DNA from: Agaribacillus aureus
Lineage (GTDB): Bacteria > Bacteroidota > Bacteroidia > Cytophagales > Cyclobacteriaceae
Length of the DNA stretch: 64,000 nt
NCBI GenBank assembly: GCA_030442055.1
Contig: JAUJEB010000003.1
Location: 186,001 to 250,000 of the forward strand
Direction: 5' to 3'
The notes under the pieces are model-generated. The model was given only the letters and a program-made list of their open reading frames with translations. It searched no databases and was not told where the DNA came from. Numbering within the stretch: position 1 is the stretch's first letter; every line of letters starts with the position of its first letter. Shown piece after piece: positions 55,345 through 64,000 of the stretch. Made by a program: the position numbers and the translations under genes.

Positions 55345-55683
55345 ATGAAAGGAAACTATTTAGGGGAGTTGGAAGAACTCATATTGCTAACGGTAGGCGC
55401 ATTATTTGAAAGCGCCTATGGTGTCGCCATCATGGATGAGATAGAACGCCAAACCAACCGGCGTTTGAACATAAGCGCCGTACATTCGGTACTCAAGCGC
55501 CTGGAGGCAAAAGGCTTCGTAAAATCCGAAATGGGTGGCGCTACCAATGAAAGAGGTGGCCGAAGGAAACGGCTTTTTAAACTGACTTCGTCGGGTAAAA
55601 AAGTGCTGGATGCCTCGATGCAGGTGCGGAGCCATCTCTATAATCAAATACCAAATATGTCATTTAACTTTTCTGGTCAATGA
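55345..55683 (+). CDS. PadR family transcriptional regulator
   Basis: 112 residues from the ATG at 55345 (MKGNYLGELEELILLTVGAL). The open frame begins 27 bases earlier at a TTG that overlaps the operator and is rejected. The recognition-helix region is NISAVHSVLKRLEAKGFVKS, followed by the wing NERGGRRKRLFKLT. It pairs with the permease downstream through an ATGA overlap. It is the only module of this type on the plus strand, 31 kb away from the other three, so a simple local tandem duplication does not explain its position. Confidence 0.93.
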   Translation: MKGNYLGELEELILLTVGALFESAYGVAIMDEIERQTNRRLNISAVHSVLKRLEAKGFVKSEMGGATNERGGRRKRLFKLTSSGKKVLDASMQVRSHLYNQIPNMSFNFSGQ

Positions 55684-58322
55684 AAATACAACCGCCGAAA
55701 TGGGCGTGCCGGTTTTTGGAGTGGTATTGTAATCCACAACTCCTGGAAGAGATTCAGGGGGATGTCTACGAGCTATACCAACGCCGACTGGCAAACAAAG
55801 GCCGCTCCGTAGCTGACAGAAAATTTGTGTGGGAGGTCTTACGCTTTTTTCGCTGGTCTAATATTAAAAGGTCAAAAACAACATACCATCCTTCAAACAA
55901 CACTGCCATGCTTAAAAATTATTTAAAAGTCTCCTGGAGAAGTCTTGTCAAAAATAAAGGTTACACTGCGCTTAATATCGCCGGACTGGCCGTCGGTATT
56001 TGCTGCTTTATCCTGATCTCTTTTTATGTTGAGGACGAACTGAGCTATGACCGTTTTCATTCCCAGGCCGACCAGACTTACCGGGTAAAAGAGATTTTTG
56101 AAAGTGATGGCGTTGGCGAAAGATCCGCCAGTGTACCCTTCCCGTTAGCGGAAGCATTAATGACAGACTATCCGTCTATCGTCAAGAACGTGGTGAGATT
56201 TTTTAACTTTCAGGCGCCTTCGGTAGCGGTTGTCAACGAGGAAAACGATCAGGAATTCAATGAATCCAGGTTGTTTTTTGTCGACTCTACGTTTTTCGAT
56301 ATATTCGATTTTAAGGTGCTTAGGGGTGATATTAAAACCGCACTCTCGGAACCCAACAGCATCCTGCTTACAGAAAGCATGGCACATAAATATTTCGGTG
56401 ATGAGGAACCGCTAGGCAAATTCCTGAAGCTTCAGGGACAGGAAAACCTTAAGGTGACCGCGATTGTAGAGGACACACCGCTGAACGCACACTTCCAGTT
56501 TGATTTCCTTGTATCTTTCACAACGCTTAAGTCATTTTATGATGGTCAATACCCGCAAAGCTGGTACTGGAATCCCTGCTGGACCTACCTGGTTTTATAC
56601 AAGCATAGGAGTCCTGAAGATCTTGAAGCGAGGTTTCCGGAATTTGTGCAAAAGTATTTCCACCAGCTGATCAAAGATGATGTGACACTGGAATTGCAAC
56701 CATTAACAGATATTCACCTGCATTCCGATCTGGATTATGAAATTCAACCAAACGGCAATTACGCCAACATCCGTGTATTTATTTCAATCGCAATTTTCGT
56801 GTTACTGATAGCCTGCATTAACTTTATCACCCTGTCAACCGCACGCGCCGGCAAAAGAGCGAAGGAAGTAGGTATGCGCAAGGCCATAGGCAGTCACAGA
56901 AATCAGTTGATCAAACAATTCCTGATAGAATCACTGCTTTTAACTGTCGTTGCCGTAGGTTTTGCTTTAATACTGTTGAAAGTATCATTACCGTTTTTTA
57001 ATCAGCTTACTGAAAAGTCAATTGCCTTCAACCTTTTATGGAACCCATTGTTTGTCGCCGGGTTGGTCTTGCTGACTTTTTTGATTGGGATCATTTCAGG
57101 TTTTTACCCTGCCTTTGTCCTGTCCTCTTTCAAGGCGGTTAAAGTATTAAAATCTGCACAAATCGGATCTAATGGTGTAAATTTCAGAAAGGTGCTGGTA
57201 GTCCTCCAGTTTTCGATTTCAATCATATTAATCATTAGCGCCGGTACTGCCTTGAAACAGCTACAGCTCTTACGAAGCAATGATACCGGTTTTGATCAGG
57301 AACATGTCTTGATGATCCCGGTGTCCCGCTCTCCCATAGCACAGCACTATGAAGCCTACAAAAATGAAGTGGTACGCGACGCTAGTATCCTGAGCGTTAC
57401 GGCGGTTGAAGAAATCATCGGGGCTAAACACCAGGTTGGCAATTACCAGTTTGAGGGTAACGAGGAATCAAAGCCCTTTCCCAGGCTATTTATCAGGCAT
57501 GATTTTGCCAAGACATTTGGTGTCGAATTGGTAGCCGGAAGGGATTACTCAGAGGATTACCCCACTGACGATACGTTGGCCCTTTTAGTAAACGAGCAAC
57601 TAGTGAAACAACAGGGCTGGCCATCCAACGAAGCAGCCGTAGGTAAAAAATTCCGGTGGTTTGGCGACGAGAACGGGCGAAAAATCGTTGGCGTAGTAAA
57701 AGATTTTAATTTTGTCTCGAAACATCACCCTATTCGACCGTTGGTATTGGATCTTGACCTTCGGGACCAGGCTTTTGATTTATTTATAAAATACATGGCC
57801 GTTCGAATTTCCGGGCAAAATGTCAAAGCTTCTGTTGCCAGGCTTGAAAAAGTCTGGAAGAAAAACATGCCCGAAAGACCCTTTGATTATTTCTTTCTGG
57901 ATGAGAACCTCAAAAGCTTATATAAATCAGAAGAGAAACTAAGTAAGGTAAGTGTTATTTTTTCCGGATTTGCCATTTTTGTTGCCTGTCTTGGCTTGTT
58001 TGGATTAGCCACTTTTACGGCCGAGCAGCGGAAAAAGGAAATCAGCATCCGGAAGGTATTGGGGGGAACTGTTCCTCACATCGTGTGGCTGCTGACAAGC
58101 AACTTCTCGCGACTTATCTTAATTGCCTTTGTCATTTCGTGTCCATTGGCTTATTGGATACTTAATTCCTGGCTATCCGGCTTTGCCTATAAGATCCGGA
58201 TTCAGCCCGACGTATTTATGATTGCCGGCGCTGTGGCTCTCGTTGTAGCGGTGACCACCATCAGCTACCAGGCCATCAGGGCTGCGTTTACCAATCCGGC
58301 CAACGTCTTAAAAAATGAATAA
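55680..58322 (+). CDS. MacB/FtsX-type ABC permease with permease-prefix domain
   Basis: 880 residues. The prefix domain reads WACRFLEWYCNPQLLEEIQG, then DVYELYQRR. A first helix follows MLKNYLKVSWRSLVKNKGYT. The first core has ACINFITLSTARAGKRAKEV and the last GLFGLATFTAEQRKKEISIR. It ends NPANVLKNE. The region after the prefix is closer to the prefix-less permease at 21936 (MLKNYLKV start) than to the MFRHN-type members, so it looks like a distinct branch. It is translationally coupled to the PadR gene and followed by a spacer with a G/C-rich hairpin. Confidence 0.93.
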   Translation: MKIQPPKWACRFLEWYCNPQLLEEIQGDVYELYQRRLANKGRSVADRKFVWEVLRFFRWSNIKRSKTTYHPSNNTAMLKNYLKVSWRSLVKNKGYTALNIAGLAVGICCFILISFYVEDELSYDRFHSQADQTYRVKEIFESDGVGERSASVPFPLAEALMTDYPSIVKNVVRFFNFQAPSVAVVNEENDQEFNESRLFFVDSTFFDIFDFKVLRGDIKTALSEPNSILLTESMAHKYFGDEEPLGKFLKLQGQENLKVTAIVEDTPLNAHFQFDFLVSFTTLKSFYDGQYPQSWYWNPCWTYLVLYKHRSPEDLEARFPEFVQKYFHQLIKDDVTLELQPLTDIHLHSDLDYEIQPNGNYANIRVFISIAIFVLLIACINFITLSTARAGKRAKEVGMRKAIGSHRNQLIKQFLIESLLLTVVAVGFALILLKVSLPFFNQLTEKSIAFNLLWNPLFVAGLVLLTFLIGIISGFYPAFVLSSFKAVKVLKSAQIGSNGVNFRKVLVVLQFSISIILIISAGTALKQLQLLRSNDTGFDQEHVLMIPVSRSPIAQHYEAYKNEVVRDASILSVTAVEEIIGAKHQVGNYQFEGNEESKPFPRLFIRHDFAKTFGVELVAGRDYSEDYPTDDTLALLVNEQLVKQQGWPSNEAAVGKKFRWFGDENGRKIVGVVKDFNFVSKHHPIRPLVLDLDLRDQAFDLFIKYMAVRISGQNVKASVARLEKVWKKNMPERPFDYFFLDENLKSLYKSEEKLSKVSVIFSGFAIFVACLGLFGLATFTAEQRKKEISIRKVLGGTVPHIVWLLTSNFSRLILIAFVISCPLAYWILNSWLSGFAYKIRIQPDVFMIAGAVALVVAVTTISYQAIRAAFTNPANVLKNE

Positions 58323-58409
58323 ACCCATAAACGGATTCTTTAAATGCTATCATCGTTTACTAGGCATAGTTAATCTCAAAGATGTTTAATCGAATTTTCT
58401 CAACAACAA

Positions 58410-58434
58410 GCCCCCTTGCTTCTTCAAAGGGGGC
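58410..58434 (+). terminator. Weak terminator-like hairpin after the permease
   Basis: GCCCCCTT (58410-58417) pairs with AAGGGGGC (58427-58434) around a 9-base loop, 88 bases after the permease stop. The stem is G/C-rich, but the following bases are CTCTCCCCTTTC with no run of T, so intrinsic termination would be inefficient. It could be an RNA-stability element instead. Confidence 0.35.
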
Positions 58435-58551
58435 CTCTCCCCTTTCAATTTAAAAATGATATTATGATCAGGGCAATAGCCTGATTCTCCCTTTCGATCG
58501 TAATATTATCAGTAGTTTGTAGTTCAAGTATTCATCTATTAAGTATTATTT

Positions 58552-60801
58552 ATGAAAGGGATCATTTTTTATTTGTCTGTAGTTACCTGTGGTTTTTATT
58601 TATCCTGCGCCTCGCCTTCGGTTGAAGAGCCGTCAAATTCCCAACCGGTTTACCAGGACACTCCCTACAGCCAGGACCTGAGTATTAAGTATTACCGGCA
58701 AGATGAAAATCCGGAACTTTCGAAAGTTTTTGCCGATCGCAACGGCGTGGTTCAGGTACTGTCGTCACAAAGCTTATTGCGGACCCATGCCGGTCAATTT
58801 CTTTATCCCGGCAAACTAATAGCCGACAGGACCTACCGCCCGCTTACGGACAAAAACATCAAAGATCTTTTATTGTATAAAAACCAATTCGTTTACCTGG
58901 ACGACGAGGCGGTGCTGAGCAATGCCTGGGCTGGAAAATTGTTTATTAAACACGATCTTCCCGGCGCCAACATTTTTGCTGCCGGTGACCGGTTTAATTT
59001 CCTGGTCAGCAATGGCAAGTCACTAAGGTACCTGGCGGAAGACCGGGTTGCTCAAAAAGGGCTTACTACCGGAGAACAAATCATTGGTATCAGATATGAT
59101 GCCGGAACCAAAAAATTCTGGGTGCTGGGGCCATCGTCCTTATCGGTTTTTATCCCGGGCCAGGAAAAACTTAAGAAGGTAGCACAGGGATCCGGTTTTA
59201 CCTCCCTGGCTGTAGCCGGCAAAAAAGTTATTATTGGCACCATGAATGGTTACCTGGAGATCGACACATCCTCGGAAAAGCAGGTAGGCGGAATCCACAA
59301 TCAGCTGCCCTGGCCGGAGATTACAGCGGTAGAAGAAATTGAAGGCGCTCTTTGGTTTGGCTCGACCAAGGGAGCTTTTATGTTAAAGGAGAATAATAAG
59401 TTTAACTATTACAATGGAGAGCGTTGGCTACCGGGAAATCATGTAAAACATATCTCCAAAGGTAGCGGGCGTTCCGTGTTAATTCTTACAGAAGCCGGTC
59501 TTGGAAAAATTGTTTTCAAGGAAATGACCTTGCACGATAAGGCCATGTATTATGAAAAACAAGTCAGGGACAGGCATATCCGTAATGGCTTTAATGCTTC
59601 TTTGTCGGCTATGGAAAAGGGAAATATCGACTCCGGCCGTTTAAGGGACTCGGATAATGATGGCCTCTGGACTTCCATGTATCTGGCTGGCCAGGTATTT
59701 CGCTACGCGGTGACCCAATCGGAAGAGGCGCTACAAAATTGCCGGGAGTCTCTGGATGCGATGGAAAGGCTGTATAGTATTAATCCTGTTCCAGGGTTCC
59801 CCTCGCGATCATTTGAGCGCAGCGGCTATATCGAGCGTCTGTCAGATCCCGAGCGGTGGCAGCATACCAACGACCCAGAATGGGACTGGAAAGCCACGAC
59901 CAGTAGCGATGAAGCCATTGGACATATTTTTGCCTTTGGCGTGATAGCCGACTTAATCGAGGATGAGGATTTAAAAAGCAGAGCCATTGTACTTATTGAT
60001 ACATTAATGAACCACGTCGTCAGCAACGACATGTATTTGGTCGACTATGACGGAGAACCCACTACCTGGGGTCGCTGGCATCCCGATTATGTGAATGCAC
60101 GGCCCATCATGGTAGGTGACAGAAAGCTTAACTCCTCAAATATTGTGGGCATGTTACAAACCGCCTATCATTTTACAAAAAAGGAAAAGTACATGGAAAA
60201 AGCGCGCGAATTGATGATCGACTTCGGGTACCTGGAAAACCTCCGAAGACCCATGAAAGAAATCGGCCAGGCGCCGGAAGATGCCGATGCGTGGAGTAAA
60301 ATGCTTTCCAGAGATTGGAATCATTCCGACGATGAAATGTATTATGTTGGCTACTGGGGGTTATATAAATACGCTTTCAACGATTCGCTAAAAAACATCT
60401 ACAAGGAAGCGATCATCGATCACTGGCTTTACGAGCGACCGGAAAAGGAAGGTTTATGGAACATTATGACCGCCATGACCGGTACCAATGAGTTTGATCT
60501 CAATGAAGCCGTCTGGTACCTGAAAGAACATCCAATGGACCTGATCGATTGGGTTATTACGAACAGTCACAGAAAAGACATTGAACTCCTGGATCCAAAT
60601 TTCCGGGGACAAACCACCAGGGAAGTTCTGCCGCCGGACGAAACACCTGTCCACCGCCACAATGGAAATATGTTTCGCCTGGACAGGAACGGCGGTAATG
60701 GCACCTCTGAGCATAGCGCCGGTGATATTTGGTTGTTGCCTTATTGGATGGGCAGATACCTGGAAGTCATCGGTCCGCCGATGGAAGCTGCGGAGCTGTA
60801 G
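58552..60801 (+). CDS. Lipoprotein of unknown function: propeller-like N-terminal half, alpha/alpha-barrel-like C-terminal half
   Basis: 749 residues with a lipobox ending at Cys19 (GFYLSCAS). Residues 45-330 repeat short strands such as VVQVLSSQSLLRT, FWVLGPSSLSVFI, KKVIIGTMNGYLEI and ALWFGSTKGAFMLKE, like a ligand-binding or two-component-regulator propeller. Residues 340-749 are mostly helical (DSDNDGLWTSMYLAGQVFRY, NIVGMLQTAYHFTKKEKYME, LMIDFGYLENLRRP), resembling an (alpha/alpha)6 toroid as in glycosidases and lyases. I do not recognise a family or catalytic residues. It stands alone between the permease and bioA, convergent with bioA. Confidence 0.7.
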   Translation: MKGIIFYLSVVTCGFYLSCASPSVEEPSNSQPVYQDTPYSQDLSIKYYRQDENPELSKVFADRNGVVQVLSSQSLLRTHAGQFLYPGKLIADRTYRPLTDKNIKDLLLYKNQFVYLDDEAVLSNAWAGKLFIKHDLPGANIFAAGDRFNFLVSNGKSLRYLAEDRVAQKGLTTGEQIIGIRYDAGTKKFWVLGPSSLSVFIPGQEKLKKVAQGSGFTSLAVAGKKVIIGTMNGYLEIDTSSEKQVGGIHNQLPWPEITAVEEIEGALWFGSTKGAFMLKENNKFNYYNGERWLPGNHVKHISKGSGRSVLILTEAGLGKIVFKEMTLHDKAMYYEKQVRDRHIRNGFNASLSAMEKGNIDSGRLRDSDNDGLWTSMYLAGQVFRYAVTQSEEALQNCRESLDAMERLYSINPVPGFPSRSFERSGYIERLSDPERWQHTNDPEWDWKATTSSDEAIGHIFAFGVIADLIEDEDLKSRAIVLIDTLMNHVVSNDMYLVDYDGEPTTWGRWHPDYVNARPIMVGDRKLNSSNIVGMLQTAYHFTKKEKYMEKARELMIDFGYLENLRRPMKEIGQAPEDADAWSKMLSRDWNHSDDEMYYVGYWGLYKYAFNDSLKNIYKEAIIDHWLYERPEKEGLWNIMTAMTGTNEFDLNEAVWYLKEHPMDLIDWVITNSHRKDIELLDPNFRGQTTREVLPPDETPVHRHNGNMFRLDRNGGNGTSEHSAGDIWLLPYWMGRYLEVIGPPMEAAEL

Positions 60802-60857
60802 CCTGCCTCGATGGTCAGCAGCGATCATGCCATGGTGTTGTGCCTATAAAAGTTTGC

Positions 60858-60887
60858 AAAAGCCTTGACTAATTCAAGGCTTTTTTT
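60858..60887 (+). terminator. Bidirectional terminator shared with the 3' end of bioA
   Basis: AAAAGCCTTGA (60858-60868) and TCAAGGCTTTT (60874-60884) form a perfect 11-bp stem with the loop CTAAT, followed by a run of seven T on the plus strand and TTTT on the minus strand. It terminates the lipoprotein gene from the left. The bioA stop codon (60869-60871) lies in the loop, so the last codons of bioA form one arm. Confidence 0.85.
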
Positions 60888-62170
60888 GCGTAAAGCTCTT
60901 TGATGGTCTGGCAAATACCGGTTGTTAGTTTTGATAGTTCTTCATTGGTAATTACAAAAGGCGGCATCGTGTAGACTAATTTTCCAAAAGGTCGCATCCA
61001 GATACCGTGCCGCTGGAATTCCTTTTGAATAACCTTCATATCTACCGGTTTTTCCATTTCAACGACGCCAATGGCTCCCAGCACTCTGACAGCTTTGACA
61101 GCGTCCAGCTCCTCCAGTTCCGATAGTGTATTTTTTAAGTGTTCCTCAATTCGTGCAATATTTTCCTGCCAGTTATTCTCAAGCAGCAAATTTATGCTCG
61201 CCTGCGCCACTGCACAGGCCAAAGGATTTCCCATAAATGTAGGGCCATGCATAAAAACCCCCGGGAAGGCATCGGATATGGTTTTGGCCACCTGGTTGCT
61301 GCAAAGTGTGGCGGCAAAGGACAAATACCCCCCTGTCATCGCTTTTCCTATACACAGAATGTCCGGAGAAATATTGGCGTGCTCGCAGGCGAAAAGTTTT
61401 CCCGTACGCCCGAATCCCGTCGCTATTTCATCGGCTATAAGCAAAATGTCATACCTGACACATAACTCCCTCACTGCTTTCAGATAATCCGGGTGATAGA
61501 AACGCATTCCTCCGGCACCCTGCACGATAGGCTCCAGGATAAATGCTGCAATATGATTACTTTCCTTTGCCAGCAATGCTTCTACCCGATCAATTTCTTC
61601 AGGGTTAAACTCGTCGGAAAAACCGGATTCAGGCGCCGGTAAAAAAAACTGCTGCGGTAATTTATTATTGAAAATATGGTGCATGCCGGTCTCCGGATCG
61701 CAAACGGACATAGCATGCCAAGTATCACCATAATATCCCCTGCTGATGGTGACAAAGCGGTTTTTTGTGGGATTATTTCTGGCATGCCAGTATTGTAAAG
61801 CCATTTTCATAGCCACTTCGACCGCCACCGAACCGGAGTCGCAGTAAAAAATATAGTCCAACCCTTTGGGGACTATTTTCAAAAGTGTCTTTGCCAATGT
61901 TATAGCCGGCCTGTGTGTCAACCCGCCAAACATTACATGGGCCATGTCCCGGACCTGTTGTTGCAATGCCTCATTTAGCACGGGATGATTATAGCCATGA
62001 ATGATCGACCACCAGCTTGACATCCCATCGATCAGCATCTGCCCGTCTTCCAACTCAAAGTAAACACCTTTTCCCTTTTTGACAACCAGGGAATCTATAG
62101 ACCTTGTGGCCGATGAATAGGGATGCCAGATGTGTTTATGATCAAATTCAATAAGTTCGTGTGTATTCAT
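60869..62170 (-). CDS. bioA: Adenosylmethionine-8-amino-7-oxononanoate aminotransferase
   Basis: 433 residues from the ATG at 62170 ([20 protein letters not shown]). The frame extends 18 bases upstream. This PLP class III aminotransferase makes 7,8-diaminononanoate in biotin synthesis with SAM as amino donor. BioA-specific sequence is clear: [24 protein letters not shown] and [15 protein letters not shown], with the PLP site Asp247 ([12 protein letters not shown]) and Lys276 (CIGKAMTGG). No other biotin gene lies in the window, so it is not in a visible bio operon. Confidence 0.95.
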   Translation of the reverse strand: MNTHELIEFDHKHIWHPYSSATRSIDSLVVKKGKGVYFELEDGQMLIDGMSSWWSIIHGYNHPVLNEALQQQVRDMAHVMFGGLTHRPAITLAKTLLKIVPKGLDYIFYCDSGSVAVEVAMKMALQYWHARNNPTKNRFVTISRGYYGDTWHAMSVCDPETGMHHIFNNKLPQQFFLPAPESGFSDEFNPEEIDRVEALLAKESNHIAAFILEPIVQGAGGMRFYHPDYLKAVRELCVRYDILLIADEIATGFGRTGKLFACEHANISPDILCIGKAMTGGYLSFAATLCSNQVAKTISDAFPGVFMHGPTFMGNPLACAVAQASINLLLENNWQENIARIEEHLKNTLSELEELDAVKAVRVLGAIGVVEMEKPVDMKVIQKEFQRHGIWMRPFGKLVYTMPPFVITNEELSKLTTGICQTIKELYAKKALN

Positions 62171-62402
62171 AGTAAGTTGTTTGTACAATACATTTTGCGA
62201 TCAATACCAGTCCGGCGAGGGCAGAACAAGCATTTGATGGATGGAAGAATTAATTTCATTTCAATATAAAGTCTGACCTTCAGGCCGGTGTAAAAGTAAA
62301 AATTTTTAACAAAATTGATTAAAAAAGCGCAAATGGCAGGGATCAAATATATGTTGTAAATGATTTAAGTCAGTTAGCTGCTACATGAAATGCTTTAAAT
62401 AT

Positions 62403-62420
62403 GTAAATTAGTATATTTAC
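62403..62420 (+). promoter_or_regulatory. Possible promoter/operator before the XylR-type regulator
   Basis: GTAAAT (62403-62408) and ATTTAC (62415-62420) form a 6-bp inverted repeat, 14 bases before the ATG. TATATTTA at 62412-62419 is one base off the TAnnTTTG box. The match is short in A/T-rich DNA, so it may be chance. Confidence 0.3.
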
Positions 62421-62434
62421 TGAAAAGCTATACC

Positions 62435-63607
62435 ATGAATAAAATAATCCTTATAACTGATTTGGGAGAGGAATATGGGACCAGCCTTTTAAAAGGGATC
62501 ACAAAGTATTCCCAGGAATTCGGCCCGTGGGCTTTTTGCAGAATGCCCACCTATTACCGCGAGACCATGGGCACGGAAGGTATTTTAAAATGGGCCAAGG
62601 AATGGGAAGCCAATGGTATAGTGGGACAATTTTACAACAATTCAAATCTCGAAAAATTCCTGGCAGAAGGCATTGCGGTCATCGCCCAGGATTTCAAGGA
62701 GCGCCAGCACAATGTCCCGAATATCACCGGTGACTATGCCAGGGCCGGTCGAATGGGAGCTTCTTACTTCCTGAGGAAGGGATATGAACATTTTGCATTT
62801 TACGGATTTAAAAATATTGTCTGGTCGAGAGAAAGAGGCCAGGGTTTCGAAGAAGAATTAGCGAAAGAAGGTTATAAGGTTCATTATTTTGAACACACCA
62901 GTGATCTCGAGTCGCGGAAACTTTGGTATTACAAGCCTTCGGCATTGAGTGACTGGTTAAAATCACTCCCCAAGCCTATCGCCCTGATGGCATGTGACGA
63001 TAACCAGGGGATGCATATTACCGAAGCATGCAGATTAACCAAGATCCGCATTCCTGAGGAAGTTGCGGTATTGGGCGTTGATAACTCCGAAATGCTCTGC
63101 AACCTTTCAGATCCACCATTGAGCAGTATTGCCCTGGACACTGAAAAAGGCGGCTATGAAACGGCCCGGCTGCTGGATCATATGATCAAGTCTAAGAATA
63201 AAGACTTTTACGACGTGGTAGTTGAGCCAACCCAGGTAGTCACCAGAAACTCCACTGATATCTACGCCACCAAAGACGAATATATCGGGATGGCGTTAAA
63301 ATTCATACATAACAATATTGAAAAAAACCTGAAGGTAGATGATGTATTGAAGCAGGTACCCCTGGCACGGCGATCGCTGGAAAAAAGATTTTACAAAGTA
63401 ACGGGTTATCCGGTATATGAATACATTTTTAACCTGCGGATAGAAAAATTCACGCAAAAGCTGCTGGAGACCGACCTATCTATTTTTGAAATTGCCATGG
63501 ACCTGGGATTGAATGACAGTAAGAACATCGCGCGGCAGTTCGGGCAGATTAAGGGCTGTACGCCTACTCAATATCGTAAAAAGTACTTAATTGATCAGGG
63601 CAAATGA
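62435..63607 (+). CDS. XylR-type transcriptional regulator (LacI-like sensor plus AraC HTH)
   Basis: 390 residues. Residues 1-275 form a periplasmic-binding-protein-like sugar sensor (KIILITDLGEEYGTSLLKGI, NGIVGQFYNN, GDYARAGRMGASYFLRKGYE, ALMACDDNQGMHITEACRLT, VAVLGVDNSEMLCNLSDPPL). Residues 285-385 are an AraC helix-turn-helix pair (LKVDDVLKQVPLARRSLEKR, IFEIAMDLGLNDSKNIARQF). This domain order is that of XylR-like regulators of pentose or glycoside use. No sugar genes lie beside it within the window. The gene cut off at the right edge or genes beyond it could be targets. It is divergent from bioA across 264 bases. Confidence 0.9.
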   Translation: MNKIILITDLGEEYGTSLLKGITKYSQEFGPWAFCRMPTYYRETMGTEGILKWAKEWEANGIVGQFYNNSNLEKFLAEGIAVIAQDFKERQHNVPNITGDYARAGRMGASYFLRKGYEHFAFYGFKNIVWSRERGQGFEEELAKEGYKVHYFEHTSDLESRKLWYYKPSALSDWLKSLPKPIALMACDDNQGMHITEACRLTKIRIPEEVAVLGVDNSEMLCNLSDPPLSSIALDTEKGGYETARLLDHMIKSKNKDFYDVVVEPTQVVTRNSTDIYATKDEYIGMALKFIHNNIEKNLKVDDVLKQVPLARRSLEKRFYKVTGYPVYEYIFNLRIEKFTQKLLETDLSIFEIAMDLGLNDSKNIARQFGQIKGCTPTQYRKKYLIDQGK

Positions 63608-63740
63608 CTTAAACCCTGGCAACTCTCTTCCTGCAAATGGGGCTAAAATACTCTCCCCTATTTCTCTAAAATCCCGGATACCAACACTGTCACTTTATAT
63701 AAAGCTATAATTTGGTCGTCATCATGCGGACTTCCATCTT

Positions 63741-64000
63741 TTATTCAGTACCAGTAGCTACCCCGTTCAGGTTCATCGGATACTTGATCTCTTCACCATA
63801 TTGTCTATTTTTCACCAACGTGATATTGGCGGGGATCTTAAATAGATTGTCCTCCTGCAGGCTTTCAACTTCTGAATGATAAAGTGTCTGCTTTTCATCT
63901 TCATCATAGGTGGCGCTGACAACCGTATATATGCTCATCCTGTCAGGTAAGGCTTTTTCTGCGGGTAATACGTGGATCCATTTTATCTGGTTACCTGAAA
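63741..64000 (-). CDS. C-terminal part of an unidentified protein (5' end outside window)
   Basis: The frame is open from the right edge to the stop at 63741, about 86 visible codons (ending YPMNLNGVATGTE), with an internal ATG at 63938 that is probably not the start. The visible part is polar and beta-rich (MSIYTVVSATYDEDEKQTLY, FKIPANITLVKNRQYGEEIK) with no recognised domain. It converges on the XylR-type gene. Confidence 0.55.
   Translation of the reverse strand, partial: SGNQIKWIHVLPAEKALPDRMSIYTVVSATYDEDEKQTLYHSEVESLQEDNLFKIPANITLVKNRQYGEEIKYPMNLNGVATGTE

Overview
The window comes from a Bacteroidota chromosome, most likely order Cytophagales. The evidence is a SusC/SusD pair with its own ECF sigma factor and FecR anti-sigma factor, a DUF5916 protein, a XylR-type LacI/AraC hybrid regulator, many lipoprotein and Sec signal peptides, moderate G+C, and a TAnnTTTG-type promoter box before the toxin-antitoxin pair. 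I see no rRNA, tRNA, CRISPR array, intact insertion sequence or prophage.

Bases 1-24,400 are dominated by six large MacB/FtsX-type ABC permeases on the minus strand. Three PadR-type repressors accompany them, each translationally coupled to or abutting the start of a permease. A seventh permease with a fourth PadR lies on the plus strand at 55,345-58,322. No ATP-binding subunit is encoded in the window. The four PadR promoters share a half-site ending in TGAAAC. In two of them it lies inside long perfect inverted repeats, so this looks like a family of self-regulated paralogous modules. Interspersed are an FtsH-ectodomain-like lipoprotein, a DUF4097-like repeat protein, a PD40 propeller, a beta-helix protein and the helicase HrpB.

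Bases 24,500-42,200 form a sugar or glycan region. It holds a DUF5916 outer-membrane protein, an operon of a Tat-exported Gfo/Idh/MocA oxidoreductase with two DUF1080 (3-keto-disaccharide hydrolase-like) proteins, and a membrane-spanning protein with an outside LamG domain and an inside SARP-like DNA-binding domain. It also holds a PVC-type c-heme lipoprotein and a SusD-SusC-FecR-ECF sigma cell-surface signalling cassette. Together these suggest uptake of a glycan or glycoside and its breakdown by 3-keto oxidation (inference).

Bases 42,300-55,200 carry a metallophosphoesterase, a DUF6268-like barrel, an aldehyde dehydrogenase, a YefM/YoeB toxin-antitoxin pair, and a ThuA plus GH3 operon divergent from a Nudix-type (NrtR/AraR-like) regulator across a palindromic 81-bp gap. 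They also carry an alpha/beta hydrolase and an exported TPR-CHAT protease-like protein with a C-terminal membrane anchor.

Bases 55,200-64,000 contain the fourth PadR-permease module, a 749-residue lipoprotein of unknown function, bioA with its 3' end inside a shared terminator, a XylR-type regulator, and the C-terminal end of a minus-strand gene cut by the window edge.
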